Of a DNA stretch of 64,000 nucleotides, positions 45,275 through 54,652 are shown piece after piece. The notes beneath the pieces are model-generated. The model saw nothing but the letters and a program-made list of their open reading frames with translations, did no database searches and had not been told where the DNA came from. Position 1 is the first letter of the stretch. The number at the start of each line of letters is the position of its first letter. Position numbers and translations under genes: made by a program. The stretch covers positions 510,431-574,430 of the forward strand of contig NZ_MBFM01000003.1 in the NCBI RefSeq assembly GCF_001696715.1. The letters are read 5' to 3'. This DNA is from Thauera phenolivorans. Lineage in GTDB: Bacteria > Pseudomonadota > Gammaproteobacteria > Burkholderiales > Rhodocyclaceae.

Positions 45275-46665
45275 TCAGCCAGCCTTCTTCGCTTCGCCGG
45301 GCTTTTCGAGCGGGAGACCCAGCTTTTCCCAAGCGGTGAGTCCGCCGAGCATGTTGTGGATGCGCGTGAAGCCATTGCGCTTCAGGATGCTCGCAGCCAC
45401 GCCCGAGCGGTGGCCCACATTGCAATGCACGACGATTTCACTGTCCTTGGCCAGCTGCGGGAGCTCGTCTTCCAGATGGCCGACAAAGCGATGCACCGCG
45501 CCCGGGATGTGCTTCTCGTCCCATTCATATTCGTCCCGCACGTCGAGGACGTGGACGCGACCCTGTTGCATCCAGTCTGCCGTTTCGGAGGCGCTCGTCG
45601 TCGAGATGGATTCGATCGGCAGGCCCTGGTCGCGCCAGCTCTCGATGCCCTTCGCGAGGGTGCCCTCCACCGTGTCGATGCCGATGCGCGCGAGTGACAT
45701 GACCGCGAGTTCCATCGCTTCGGGTCCGTCCGCGACCAGGAAGATCCGGGTGTTCTCGTTGGCGACCCAGCTGCCCACCGCCGGCAGGCCGTCGAGCCAG
45801 ACGTTGTAGGCGCCGGGAATGTGTGCCCCGGCGAAGGCTTCAGGCGAGCGGGTATCGATCACCACGCCCTCTTTCATCCGAAGCTGGAATGCCTCGGGCT
45901 GTAGCACCTGAACGGCGAGCGGGCGCTCGAGCGGTCTTCCGGGGAGCAGGTTGACCTTCTCCATATGCCGGAAATGAGGCGGTCGCGCCATTTTCTCGGC
46001 CAGCTTGTGCGCGACGAAATCGCTGCGGCTCTTGCTGAACACCGGGTTCGTGCCTTTTTCGATCCCCAGGGTGGAATCGTCGCGCTCCGATATGTTGCCA
46101 CCGCACGCGGAGCCGGCGCCGTGCGCCGGAAAGAGCAGCGTGTGGTCGCCGAGGGGGGCGATCTTGCGGTGGACCGAGTCGTACAGGATGCCGGCGTTCT
46201 CACCGGTTTTCTCGGGATCGGGCAGGTCGGTGCGCCCGGTGTCGCCGACGAACAGCGTATCGCCGGTGAACACGCCCCAGCACTTGTCGCCGGCGTCCTC
46301 GACATATACCGCGTAGGACATGCTCTCCGGCGTGTGGCCCGGCGTCTCGAGCGCGACGAACGGGTCGTGCCCACCTCGAGTTCTTCGCCGTCCTCGAGCT
46401 TTACATCCGTTTCCCCGAACAATGCGTGGCTGCCGCTGACGATCCTGGCACCGGACGTCTGCGCAAGCGTCCTCGAACCGAACTCGAAATCTTCCTGCCG
46501 GTGCGTCTCCAGCACGTAGACGATGGTTAGATCGTTTTCCCGCGCCAGACGCAGATACGCGTCGACATCGCGGCGCGGATCGACCACGACGGCAAGTCCG
46601 TCTCCGCACGCGAGGAGGTAGGAGTTGTGTCCCAGTCCTGGTGTCTTCAATCGCTGAAAGAACAT
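45275..46665 (-). pseudogene. CstB-like MBL-fold/rhodanese fusion, frameshifted
   Basis: ATG 46665 opens MFFQRLKTPGLGHNSYLLACGDGLAVVVDPRRD and runs to ELEVG; one base is missing near 46380 and the right frame then resumes HDPFVALETPGHTPES... to TGA at 45275. Corrected length is 463 aa: MBL domain, a rhodanese-like domain without active Cys (VIDTRSPEAFAG...), and an active rhodanese domain with HCNVGHRSG. The MBL metal motif is ETHRQEDFEFG, unlike the canonical HxHxDH. This order resembles the persulfide dioxygenase-rhodanese CstB. It heads the sulfur operon with the YeeE/YedE genes. Confidence 0.8.
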
Positions 46666-46946
46666 GTGTGCCCTCCAGAATGGCCGCGCGCGCGGCGTCA
46701 CGCGTGGGTGTTGGACTGCGTTGGGGAGTCGCGTCGAGCAGTCGGTTTGGACCGTAACCCCAGGCCCGGCCGTGCGGCCAGCTGCGAAAAACCCCTATCG
46801 GGATCAGCACGATCACGGCATGTTTCCCAATCACATTCAAGGTAGAGCATTCAGTCCAGGCGTATTCTCCACCGACTACCTGCGGACTGCCGGAATGAAG
46901 CAGCAGTCGTGAAGTTCTGCATCATCAAGCCTTGGAGACATCGACC

Positions 46947-47063
46947 ATGAGACGGTTTGGCACGCATCTTTCCGCGCTTCTCCGCTCGATTTCCCCGATC
47001 AATGCAGTGGATAGAGCGTCGAGTTCGAAACAGTCGGTCAGCAACGATATGCGTCTCAAGTAA
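46947..47063 (+). CDS. Possible small protein (38 aa)
   Basis: ATG after GGAGA, 38 codons (MRRFGTHLSALLRSISPINAV...), TAA three bases before the next frame. Basic and Ser-rich; no family recognised. It precedes the cyclic-glucan-synthase-like remnant and may be chance or a remnant itself. The rest of 46666-47162 is the sulfur operon promoter area with nothing more identified. Confidence 0.25.
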   Translation: MRRFGTHLSALLRSISPINAVDRASSSKQSVSNDMRLK

Positions 47064-47162
47064 GCGATGTCTGCCCCGTGGCCACGGCTGAAGCGCATCA
47101 TCGACGGTGGACGCGGGGCTCTCCCTGCGATTTTTTCTTTGTTTCGTACCCTGAGGGCCGTA

Positions 47163-47955
47163 CCGGCCGACGCTGAGCCGCCGCTGCGCGCGGAGCTGTT
47201 CAGCAGCGAGCTGATGGCGCAGCACGGCAAGGCGCTTGCCGCCACCCATGTGCTGGCGGCCGGTCCGTGTCCGAATCAGCTGCTGACCCGGCTGGCGAAC
47301 GGGCAGGTCGCGCCGATCATGTCGGCTTCTGCCTTATCGACAAGGGCCGGCAGGCGCTCGAGCGAGCGGTCGCCTTTCGCCCCTCGGGCGCGACTCGATC
47401 CGGGCTTTGACGGCACGGCGCCCGCTGGTTCTCCACCTTGGTGCCAGCGCGCTGCTGAGTGTCGCCGTCTCCACCGGCCTGCTCGGGCAGTTCAGCGCCG
47501 GCGTCGAGTCGGCCGGCGCGTTCGCGTGGCTGCTGCCGGTGGCGCCGGCGCGCTGGTCCGGGAGGAGCGCACGCCGGAAGCTGCGGCTGGCGAATGGGCA
47601 CACGCGCTTGCCCGCCAGTGTCGGGTAGCCGCTGAAGAGCTGGATTTTCTTGCCCCCTGGCTCGCCATGCCGGCGCCCCCCCGTGGGGCTGGAAGCCGAG
47701 CTTGCCGGCCAACTCGCCCCCCTCGGCGCGGACGCGCCGATCCCGACCCTGCGGGCGCTCGCGCGGCCCGAACTCGAATGCGGCGCGGCGATCTCCCAGC
47801 GGCTGGCCACGGGATCGCCAGCATCCCCGCCATTGACGGCGTCACAGCAAGCCTGGCTGGGCGAACTGAAGCGTTAGCTCGCGACCGCCGGCGCGCGCGA
47901 TCGCGAGCGCCTGGCGATGATGGATCGTGCCGGCGCGAGCATCGGGTCGAACTGA
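47163..47955 (+). pseudogene. Cyclic beta-glucan synthase (NdvB/GH94-like) remnants
   Basis: Fragments in changing frames: PPLRAELFSSELMAQHGKALAATH (about 47170-47300), later WAHALARQCRVAAEELDFLAPWLAMPAPP (about 47600-47690), then GLEAELAGQLAPLGADAPIPTLRALARPELECG... to LGELKR, TAG at 47875, and in the same frame LATAGARDRERLAMMDRAG. These recall pieces of the N-terminal portion of cyclic beta-1,2-glucan synthetases in natural order, with frameshifts and a stop. Identification by recall only. Confidence 0.5.
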
Positions 47956-48054
47956 AGTTACGGCGCGAGGCCAGAGCCGGCGAGCAGGGCGGTGTAAGCG
48001 CGTCGAGCCTGCCAGCCTTGCCCAGGGGGGTGCGCGTGTGGACACGAGCCGGGT

Positions 48055-48180
48055 TCAGCGGGTGATCAGCGGAACGACGTCGTTGGCATGCTTCTTCGCC
48101 TGCTTGGCGGCCTTCTTTTCCTTGGGGGTCAAGAGGGCTTCCTTCTTGGCTTCCTTGTTGCTTTTTTGCGGCTTGGTCAT
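48055..48180 (-). CDS. Small Lys-rich protein (41 aa)
   Basis: MTKPQKSNKEAKKEALLTPKEK... ends VVPLITR then TGA. AGGAG lies seven bases before the ATG. About one third of residues are Lys, charge strongly positive. Too short for most gene finders. A 10-11-bp hairpin with one bulge (GAATGGGCCTG and CAGGCCATTC arms, 48193-48220) lies just upstream and abuts the ribosome site. A DNA- or RNA-binding or stress role is possible; nothing is proven. Confidence 0.65.
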   Translation of the reverse strand: MTKPQKSNKEAKKEALLTPKEKKAAKQAKKHANDVVPLITR

Positions 48181-48318
48181 GGTCGTGCTCCTGAATGGGC
48201 CTGGCTAATGCAGGCCATTCCTCACTATAGGCCGATTGGGAGCGGGGAACCGGAGGGGGGCAAATGATAGCTTCGGCGGCGCGTCCTTCGGTGCCGATCC
48301 AGCGCCCGGCGAAGGCGC

Positions 48319-49584
48319 TCAGATCGCGCCCGACAAACGCTCGAGCCTCGCCACGTCCTCGGCCAGCGGCAGGGCGTGCCGTGCGCGCTCGAGGGCAAGC
48401 GCGGACTGGTGTCGGGCTGCAGCGCGAAATTCGGGATGGTCGAGCGCGGACAGGGAGCAGAGGGTTTTCTGCAGGCGGATGCCGACCGCGAGCGTGGCGG
48501 CGCCGGATTCGGAGATCGGCGAGAACGCATCATTGAACAGGTCGTCGACCGCCAGTGCAGGAATGAAGACGTGCGGGTAGAAGATCTCGCCTTGCTCGTC
48601 ACCTCGATCGGTCAGGACGGCGAGCACGCGCACGAGCGCGGCGAGCGTGGCGATCGCGGTGCCGGGGTCGTTGATCGCGGGGGAGAGCGCCTTCGACGCG
48701 ATCTCGGACAGGACCACGATCCCGAAGCGGGGGTCCTGGTCGAACGTGCGCCGGGCACCGACGTCGAAGGCCTCGCGTATGGCCTGACGGCCATCCTCAT
48801 CCGGAGCGAAGTCGAGCCAGGCAATCGGGATCGCGGTATCGACGAACGTGCCCGGCACGGCATCCACGTGAATCTCGCTCCCTGCCGCGGACGCCACCCG
48901 CTCGAGCGCCTCGACGTCGATGTGCCGAACGTAGCCGATCTTCATGCTGGTGACCGCCGCGACGGAGGGCACCGGTCCTGCGCGCATGCGTGCGCCGATG
49001 CAGGGCTGCTTCCAGCGCGCGCGCATGGCATCGATGGCTGCGGCTTCGACGCGGTCGATCGCATCGCCAACCCGCCCGAAGCGTGCGAGGAGGTCGATCC
49101 AGCGCAGCAGGGTGATGACGATCACGACGATCACTGCAATCGTGCCGACGAACAGCACAACGCGACCACTGTCGCCATACACGCCGGCGTTGAGCGCAAT
49201 GATCCCCACCAGGCTGAAGAGAAAGCTGCCGACGAACGTGGCGAGCGCATTCTGCGCGCTGCTGTCCTGGATCAGCAGCTCGGCGACCCGCGGCGTGGTC
49301 GCGCTCGATGCGGTGGCGTAGGCCGACACCATGGTCGCCAGCGAGAAGGTCGTCACCGCGAGCATGCTCGACGCCAGGATCTGAAGCACGTTGCCGACCG
49401 AGTCGGCACCGATCTTGCCCGACCAGCCGGCAGGGATCAGGGGCGCAAGCGCAATGGCGGCGATGGCAGTGAAGATGCCGGCTACGGCAAAAATGCTCGC
49501 CCGCACCCACAGGCGCCGGCCGAGTTCGGTAAACAACCAGCGTAGACGTGACACGCGCGACTTCCCAATGTTTTTCAGGCACAC
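48319..49584 (-). CDS. DUF2254 predicted membrane protein
   Basis: 421 aa from a GTG start. Four N-terminal helices (about 25-55, 65-90, 115-135, 142-162) and a soluble C-terminal domain (from about 200) with VPGTFVDTAIPIAWLD and ASKALSPAINDPGTAIATL, the conserved look of DUF2254. Function unknown. Flanked by the small Lys-rich gene downstream and a Crp-like fragment upstream. Confidence 0.88.
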   Translation of the reverse strand: MCLKNIGKSRVSRLRWLFTELGRRLWVRASIFAVAGIFTAIAAIALAPLIPAGWSGKIGADSVGNVLQILASSMLAVTTFSLATMVSAYATASSATTPRVAELLIQDSSAQNALATFVGSFLFSLVGIIALNAGVYGDSGRVVLFVGTIAVIVVIVITLLRWIDLLARFGRVGDAIDRVEAAAIDAMRARWKQPCIGARMRAGPVPSVAAVTSMKIGYVRHIDVEALERVASAAGSEIHVDAVPGTFVDTAIPIAWLDFAPDEDGRQAIREAFDVGARRTFDQDPRFGIVVLSEIASKALSPAINDPGTAIATLAALVRVLAVLTDRGDEQGEIFYPHVFIPALAVDDLFNDAFSPISESGAATLAVGIRLQKTLCSLSALDHPEFRAAARHQSALALERARHALPLAEDVARLERLSGAI

Positions 49585-49599
49585 CCTGAACTGCCGGGA

Positions 49600-49734
49600 T
49601 TATGGCGGGTCCTGATCACCTCTTGCACGGATCGTAAACGGTGGCACGGTGACCTGTTCCAGGTCTTCGGTCAGGCGCGCCCGCTCGTTCACGGGGAGGC
49701 CGGCGAGGATACGGTTCTCGGCGATGTCGGGCAT
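49600..49734 (-). pseudogene. Crp/Fnr-family regulator N-terminal fragment
   Basis: 44 codons: MPDIAENRILAGLPVNERARL... then TEDLEQVTV and TAA. The first 30 residues match the opening helix and strand common in Crp/Fnr-type proteins, after which the sequence no longer fits. No cyclic-nucleotide barrel or DNA-binding domain follows. The remaining 49735-49921 holds nothing recognised. Confidence 0.45.
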
Positions 49735-49921
49735 CAAAGACTCGGTGATCGAGGCCTCACCGGTCGTCGCGCGCTGGCGGGCGCGAGGGCGTCGGCGGCG
49801 CTTGTGGGCGCTGCCGAACGCATGCAGGCAGCCAGTAGGCGATACTAGTCCATACGAGAGGAGTCATCCTTCGGAAGGGCGCCCGCCGCTATCCAGGCGC
49901 GACATCTGCGAGACCGTCCAC

Positions 49922-50623
49922 ATGAGAACACCAGCCCGCCATCGTGAACGACACCGCACCGATCGCATCGGCTGGCTGCGGGCCAGCGTGCTCGGTGCCA
50001 ATGACGGTATCGTTTCCACCGCCAGCCTGCTGGTCGGGGTCGCAGCGGCCGGGCCGAGCAAGGAGAGTGTGCTGGTGGCGGGGGTCGCCGGGCTGGTGGC
50101 AGGCGCGATGTCGATGGCCGCGGGCGAGTATGTGTCGGTGCATTCGCAGGCCGATACCGAGAAGGCAGACCTGGCGCGCGAGCGGGACGAGCTGGAAACC
50201 GATCCCGCGGCCGAACGGCGGGAGCTGGCTTCGATTTATGTCGGCCGCGGACTGCAGCCCGAGTTGGCGCGGCAGGTTGCCGCACAACTGATGGCACACG
50301 ACGCGCTCGGCGCCCATGCGCGCGACGAACTCGGCATCACCGATACGCTCGGCGCACGGCCGGTGCAGGCCGCCCTGGCGTCTGCCGGCAGCTTTGCAGT
50401 GGGTGCGGCGCTGCCGCTGGGCGTGAGCATCGTGACGCGGATGGAGAGCCTGATCCCCTGGGTCGCCGGAACATCGCTCGCCTTCCTCGCCGTCCTGGGC
50501 GCGGCGGCAGCCCACGTGGGCGGCGCGGGCAAGCTGGCAGGAGCGTGGCGGGTGTGCTTCTGGGGCGCGCTCGCGATGGCGCTCACCGCGGGGGCCGGTG
50601 CGCTTTTCGGGGCGGTCGTCTGA
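49922..50623 (+). CDS. VIT1/CCC1-family membrane transporter
   Basis: 233-aa protein of the vacuolar iron transporter-like family: WLRASVLGANDGIVSTASLLVGVAAAG, GEYVSVHSQADTEKADL, three terminal helices. Family members move Fe2+ or Mn2+. ATG 49922 is directly before the conserved RIGWLRASVLGANDG segment. Convergent with the BON gene, 5 bases apart. Confidence 0.93.
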   Translation: MRTPARHRERHRTDRIGWLRASVLGANDGIVSTASLLVGVAAAGPSKESVLVAGVAGLVAGAMSMAAGEYVSVHSQADTEKADLARERDELETDPAAERRELASIYVGRGLQPELARQVAAQLMAHDALGAHARDELGITDTLGARPVQAALASAGSFAVGAALPLGVSIVTRMESLIPWVAGTSLAFLAVLGAAAAHVGGAGKLAGAWRVCFWGALAMALTAGAGALFGAVV

Positions 50624-50628
50624 CGCGA

Positions 50629-50985
50629 TCAGTCGGCCGCGGCGCGCACGACGATGTCGTTTCGCACCGCGCGCACGCCGTCGACGCCGAGGGCGAGCTT
50701 CTCGGCGCGCTCCTTCTCTTCGGGCGAGGCGGTGAAGCCGGAGAGCTGGACCTCGCCGCCAACCGTCTCGACCTCGATGACGAAGGCGCGCACGAGGTCG
50801 TCCTGGGCATGGCGGGCCTTGATCGATGCGGTGATCGCGGCGTCGTCGATGAAGCGTTCGGCTGCGGATTCGCTCGGGGCCTGGTCGGTCGAGGCCTGGG
50901 CATGGCGGTCGGCCGCCTGCAGGGCGGAGGTGGCCGAGAGGGCGAGGATGCCGGCGGCGATCGCGGCGTTCAGCTTCTTGTTCAT
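50629..50985 (-). CDS. Periplasmic BON-domain protein
   Basis: 118-aa exported protein: signal peptide ending ALQAADR, then a BON domain (about 45-115: FIDDAAITASIKARHAQDDLVRAFVIEVETVGGEVQLSGF...RAVRNDIVV). OsmY-like proteins of this type are osmotic- or envelope-stress-related. Upstream 50986-51194 shows only its ribosome site (AAGGAGAC) and no gene. Confidence 0.92.
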   Translation of the reverse strand: MNKKLNAAIAAGILALSATSALQAADRHAQASTDQAPSESAAERFIDDAAITASIKARHAQDDLVRAFVIEVETVGGEVQLSGFTASPEEKERAEKLALGVDGVRAVRNDIVVRAAAD

Positions 50986-51194
50986 GGTCGTGTCTCCTTA
51001 CGAACTTTGTCCTGGGGCTTAGCCGTGTTGGGACCGCCTGCGCCGGGCCTGAGCCTGCTCGAGCGCGAGGCGATGACTGAACTTTATGCGTCCACGGCGC
51101 GAACGGCTGTCCGACGATACGGAACAGCGTGTAGGACAATTCCGTATGCGGTGTGGGAAGCTGCTTGCGCCCGCGCGCCGTGCCGGCGAGGGGG

Positions 51195-51629
51195 TCAACC
51201 GCCTCGCATCTTGCGCCGCGCCTCGAGGATTTCCTGTGCCTCGACGCTCAGGGTGGCCGTCGGGCGCGCCAGCAGGCGGGCGACGCCGATCGGTTCGCCC
51301 GTGTCCTCGCACCAGCCGTAGGTGCCGTTGTCGATGCGCGCAATGGCCTGGTCGATCTTGTGCAGCAGCTTGCGCTCACGGTCACGCACACGCAGTTCGA
51401 GGGTGTGGTCTTCTTCGAGCGAGGCACGGTCCGAGGGGTCGGGGGTGCTCTCGAACTCCTGCAGGTGCAGCGTGGTGCGGTGGGCCGACTCGAGCAGTTC
51501 GTCGCGCTCGCGAATCAGGCGATCGCGGAAAAAGGCCAGCTGCCGGGCAGACATGTAGTCCGCAGGCGGCGCGTTGCGGATCTCTTCTTCGGTCGGCAGG
51601 GGGTCGGGAGCCTTGTCGTTCGCTTTCAT
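51195..51629 (-). CDS. dksA: DksA/TraR-family protein
   Basis: 144-aa RNA polymerase-binding regulator. Coiled-coil tip motif DPSDRASLEE (DxxDxA) is intact, and the zinc-finger region reads YGWCEDTGEPIGVARLLARPTATLS: only the first Cys remains, so it belongs to the Cys-poor DksA forms not dependent on zinc. Whether it is the main DksA or a second copy cannot be told. The AGGAGGAGACAC leader gives a good ribosome site. Confidence 0.9.
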   Translation of the reverse strand: MKANDKAPDPLPTEEEIRNAPPADYMSARQLAFFRDRLIRERDELLESAHRTTLHLQEFESTPDPSDRASLEEDHTLELRVRDRERKLLHKIDQAIARIDNGTYGWCEDTGEPIGVARLLARPTATLSVEAQEILEARRKMRGG

Positions 51630-51746
51630 GGTGTGTCTCCTCCTGGTCGCGGCATCACACGAAAGGGGGATCCGTGCGCGGGGCGGCCAAAAATTTCCAT
51701 CACCATATACCCGGATCGAGTCTCCTGCCTCCTTTCTTCGTCAGGC

Positions 51747-53438
51747 TCAGGCCGGCTCGAAATGCTCGAGCATCAGCTGCACGTTCGCCACGCCCTTGTA
51801 TTCGTTGACCGACAGCCGGTAGGCGGCGCGGATCTGGTCGGCGGCGCCCTCGGCATGGTTGAAGCGGATCGCGTCATAGCGTGCGGCGTTGCGCGAGAGC
51901 TCGAGCTTGAGATGGCGATCCTTCAGCAGGCGCTGGCGTTCGACGCGGAAGACGTCGTCGAACAGGGGCGCCGGGAAACCCTGGCCCCAGATCTCGTTGT
52001 CGAGCATGCGCACCGCGTCGAGCGCGAAGTAGCCCGACTCGAGCCCGCCGTCGGTCTCGATCCGGCGCTCGAGGTCGGCCGGCTCGAGCAGCTCGGCAAC
52101 TACCGCCTCGAAGGCTTCGTCGAACTCGGCGAGGTCGGCCTCGCGGATGGTGAGGCCGGCCGCCATCGCATGGCCGCCGAAGCGCACGATCAGCTCCGGA
52201 TGGCGCTTGGTGACGAGGTCGAGCGCGTCGCGCAGGTGCAGGCCGGGAATCGAGCGGCCCGAGCCTTTCAGCTCGCCGTCGCCGGCGCGCGCGAAGGCGA
52301 CCGTCGGCCGGTGCAGGCGCTCCTTGATGCGGCCGGCGACGATGCCGATCACGCCCTGATGCCAGTCGGGCTCGAACAGCGCCACGGTGGCGCGGCGACC
52401 GGCGTCGTACCCCTCGAGCCGGATGAGCGCCTCTTCCTGCATGCCGGCCTCGATCGTACGGCGCTCGCGGTTGAGCTTGTCGAGCTCCTGGGCGATGTTA
52501 AGTGCACGGCCCGCATCGTCGGTGATCAGACACTCGATGCCGAGGCTCATGTCGGCCAGCCGACCGGCGGCGTTCAGCCGCGGACCGAGCAGAAAGCCGA
52601 GGTCGGTGGCGGCGGCGCGCGCCGGCTCGCGGCCGGCCACGTTGAACAACGCGCGGAGGCCCGGCTGCATACGCCCGGCGCGCATCCGCGCGAGGCCCTG
52701 GGCGACCAGGATGCGGTTGTTGCGGTCGAGTCTGACCACGTCGGCGACGGTGCCGAGCGCGACCAGGTCGAGCAGTTCGGCGAGGTTGGGTTCCTTGCCG
52801 CCGGCGAAGGCGCCGCGTTCGCGCAGCTCGGCGCGCAGCGCGAGCATGGTGTAGAACATCACCCCCACGCCGGCGAGCGCCTTGCTCGGGAAGTCGCAGC
52901 CGGGCTGGTTCGGATTGACGATGACGTCGGCCTCGGGCAGCACCTCACCCGGCAGGTGGTGGTCGGTGATCACCGTGGCCATGCCGTGGGCGCGCGCGGC
53001 GGCGATGCCCTCCACGCTGGCGATGCCGTTGTCGACCGTGATCAGCACGTCGGGCTCGAGCCGCGTGGCGATCTCGACCATTGCCGGCGTGAGTCCGTAG
53101 CCGAGGGTCACGCGGTCCGGCACGAGGTAATGCACATCGGCGCCGAACGCGCGCAGCGCGCGCACGCCCACCGCACAGGCGGTGGCACCGTCGCAGTCGT
53201 AGTCGGCGACGATCACCAGGCGCGCACCGGCCTCGATCGCGTCGGCCAGCAGTTGGGCGGCCTCGCGCGTGCCGCGCAGCGCTTCGGGCGGTAGCAGGGC
53301 GCGCAGCGAGGTGTCGAGCTCGTCGGCGCGGGCAATGCCGCGCGCGGCGTAGAGGCGGGCGAGCAGCGGGTGCAGGCCGGCGTCGGCGAGCGCGGCGAAG
53401 GCGCGTTGGGGCACGGTGCGGGGCTGGATGCGGGTCAT
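51747..53438 (-). CDS. recJ: Single-stranded-DNA-specific exonuclease RecJ
   Basis: 563-aa 5'-3' exonuclease, usual length. DHH-family motifs VADYDCDGATA, TVDNGIAS, TDHHLPGE, NPNQPGCDFPSKALAG; DHHA1 motif RFGGHAMAAGL. ATG 53438 overlaps the upstream RpfE-like stop (ATGA), so the two are translated together. The arrangement RpfE-like gene then recJ is common in betaproteobacteria. Confidence 0.97.
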   Translation of the reverse strand: MTRIQPRTVPQRAFAALADAGLHPLLARLYAARGIARADELDTSLRALLPPEALRGTREAAQLLADAIEAGARLVIVADYDCDGATACAVGVRALRAFGADVHYLVPDRVTLGYGLTPAMVEIATRLEPDVLITVDNGIASVEGIAAARAHGMATVITDHHLPGEVLPEADVIVNPNQPGCDFPSKALAGVGVMFYTMLALRAELRERGAFAGGKEPNLAELLDLVALGTVADVVRLDRNNRILVAQGLARMRAGRMQPGLRALFNVAGREPARAAATDLGFLLGPRLNAAGRLADMSLGIECLITDDAGRALNIAQELDKLNRERRTIEAGMQEEALIRLEGYDAGRRATVALFEPDWHQGVIGIVAGRIKERLHRPTVAFARAGDGELKGSGRSIPGLHLRDALDLVTKRHPELIVRFGGHAMAAGLTIREADLAEFDEAFEAVVAELLEPADLERRIETDGGLESGYFALDAVRMLDNEIWGQGFPAPLFDDVFRVERQRLLKDRHLKLELSRNAARYDAIRFNHAEGAADQIRAAYRLSVNEYKGVANVQLMLEHFEPA

Positions 53439-54529
53439 CGTCGGGTCGGGTCGGAATCGGCAGCGCCGGGCGGAGGCGCCGGTGCTGCGTCGGGGAGGGC
53501 GCGCGGGGGCGGCAGCGCTGACTTCAGCAGCGCGTCGAAGGCGTAGGGCTTGCGCCAGAATTTCCAGCGCGCGGCGGCGCGCACCTGCAGCTCGAGCGTG
53601 CCGCGGTCGCCGGGCGCGCGCAGCTGCAGCGCGCGCAGGTGGCCGCTGCCGAGCGCGGCGGCGAGCGGCGCGAACCAGTCGTGTTCGAGCGTCTCCAGCC
53701 CGGCGCGCCAGCGCGCCAGATCGAGCTGTTGGGCGGGCTTGAGCAGGGTGTCGAGCACCACCAGGGTGTCGGCGCGCAGCGCGGCCTCGAGCCCCGGAGG
53801 AGTCGGCTCCACGCCGGCGGCGCGCGCGAGGCCGACCACCAGCGGCTCGCTCGCCTGAACCGCCGCGTACGGCGCGCGCGGCGCCGCCGGCAGGGTGCCG
53901 GCGCCCCAGAACCACACGCCGTTCGCCGGACGCAGGCCGCGCTGTTCGCGCGCCTGGTTGAGCGGGTGGTTGTACAGCACGATCTGGACCTCGTTCATCG
54001 TGCGCTGCCACAGCCGGGCGTCCTCGCCCTCGGGCAGGAAGTGCTTCATCGGCCGGCCGGCGACGTCGTGCAGCGGATAGAGGAGGGCGCGGGTCGGCGC
54101 CGCGAGGCGCAGGTACCAGCGCGTCGGGCTGCAGGCCTCGAAGCGGCCGAGGTCGGCGAAGCTCTCGTTGAGCGCGGCGATCAGGGCGGCGGCCTCGTCG
54201 CCGTCGAGCTCGCCCTCGGGGAGCTCGTGCAGCAGCATGTGCTCGCGCGCGAAGGCGATGTTGACCGGGTCGGCGCACAACCAGTGTTCGCCGGTCGCCG
54301 GCGCCGGCGCGTCGGGCTCGCCGAGCCGGCGCAGCGCGGCGACGGGTGCGTCGCCGCTGTCGAGGCCGAACAGGCGGGCGAGCTGGCGGTCAAGCGGCTC
54401 GAAGGCGCCGAGCGTGCGTCGGCCGAGGCCGAGCAGACGTTCCAGGCCGGGCAGGGCAAGGCCGCTGGCCGGGCTGACGAGGCTGGCGCCGGGCCACATC
54501 AGGCCGGGAATCAGAAGCTGGATCTGCAT
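53435..54529 (-). CDS. RpfE-like conserved protein upstream of recJ
   Basis: 364-aa protein that I place in the COG4255-type family (called regulatory protein RpfE type), found next to recJ in betaproteobacteria and xanthomonads. Cytosolic. Recognisable features are MQIQLLIPGLMWP at the start, NHPLNQAREQRGLRPANGVWFWGAGTLP, and VVLDTLL. The latter resembles the alkaline-phosphatase/phosphoglycerate mutase fold. The Pro/Ala-rich tail (residues about 340-360) is disordered. Function unknown. Confidence 0.8.
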   Translation of the reverse strand: MQIQLLIPGLMWPGASLVSPASGLALPGLERLLGLGRRTLGAFEPLDRQLARLFGLDSGDAPVAALRRLGEPDAPAPATGEHWLCADPVNIAFAREHMLLHELPEGELDGDEAAALIAALNESFADLGRFEACSPTRWYLRLAAPTRALLYPLHDVAGRPMKHFLPEGEDARLWQRTMNEVQIVLYNHPLNQAREQRGLRPANGVWFWGAGTLPAAPRAPYAAVQASEPLVVGLARAAGVEPTPPGLEAALRADTLVVLDTLLKPAQQLDLARWRAGLETLEHDWFAPLAAALGSGHLRALQLRAPGDRGTLELQVRAAARWKFWRKPYAFDALLKSALPPPRALPDAAPAPPPGAADSDPTRR

Positions 54530-54652
54530 CTATTGGGGAAGCCGGTGAGCCGCGAAGTCTAGCATGGGGCCGCCACCCGCTCCCGCCCGCGGGCAGCCGG
54601 TCCGGCGGTGAACTAAGATCACCAGGGAGCGAACCGGAGTCGGGAGGCTGGC

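Noticed and set aside
47025-47070. GTTCGAAAC as a tRNA T-arm
   Set aside because: No cloverleaf can be drawn around it; no acceptor or anticodon stem.
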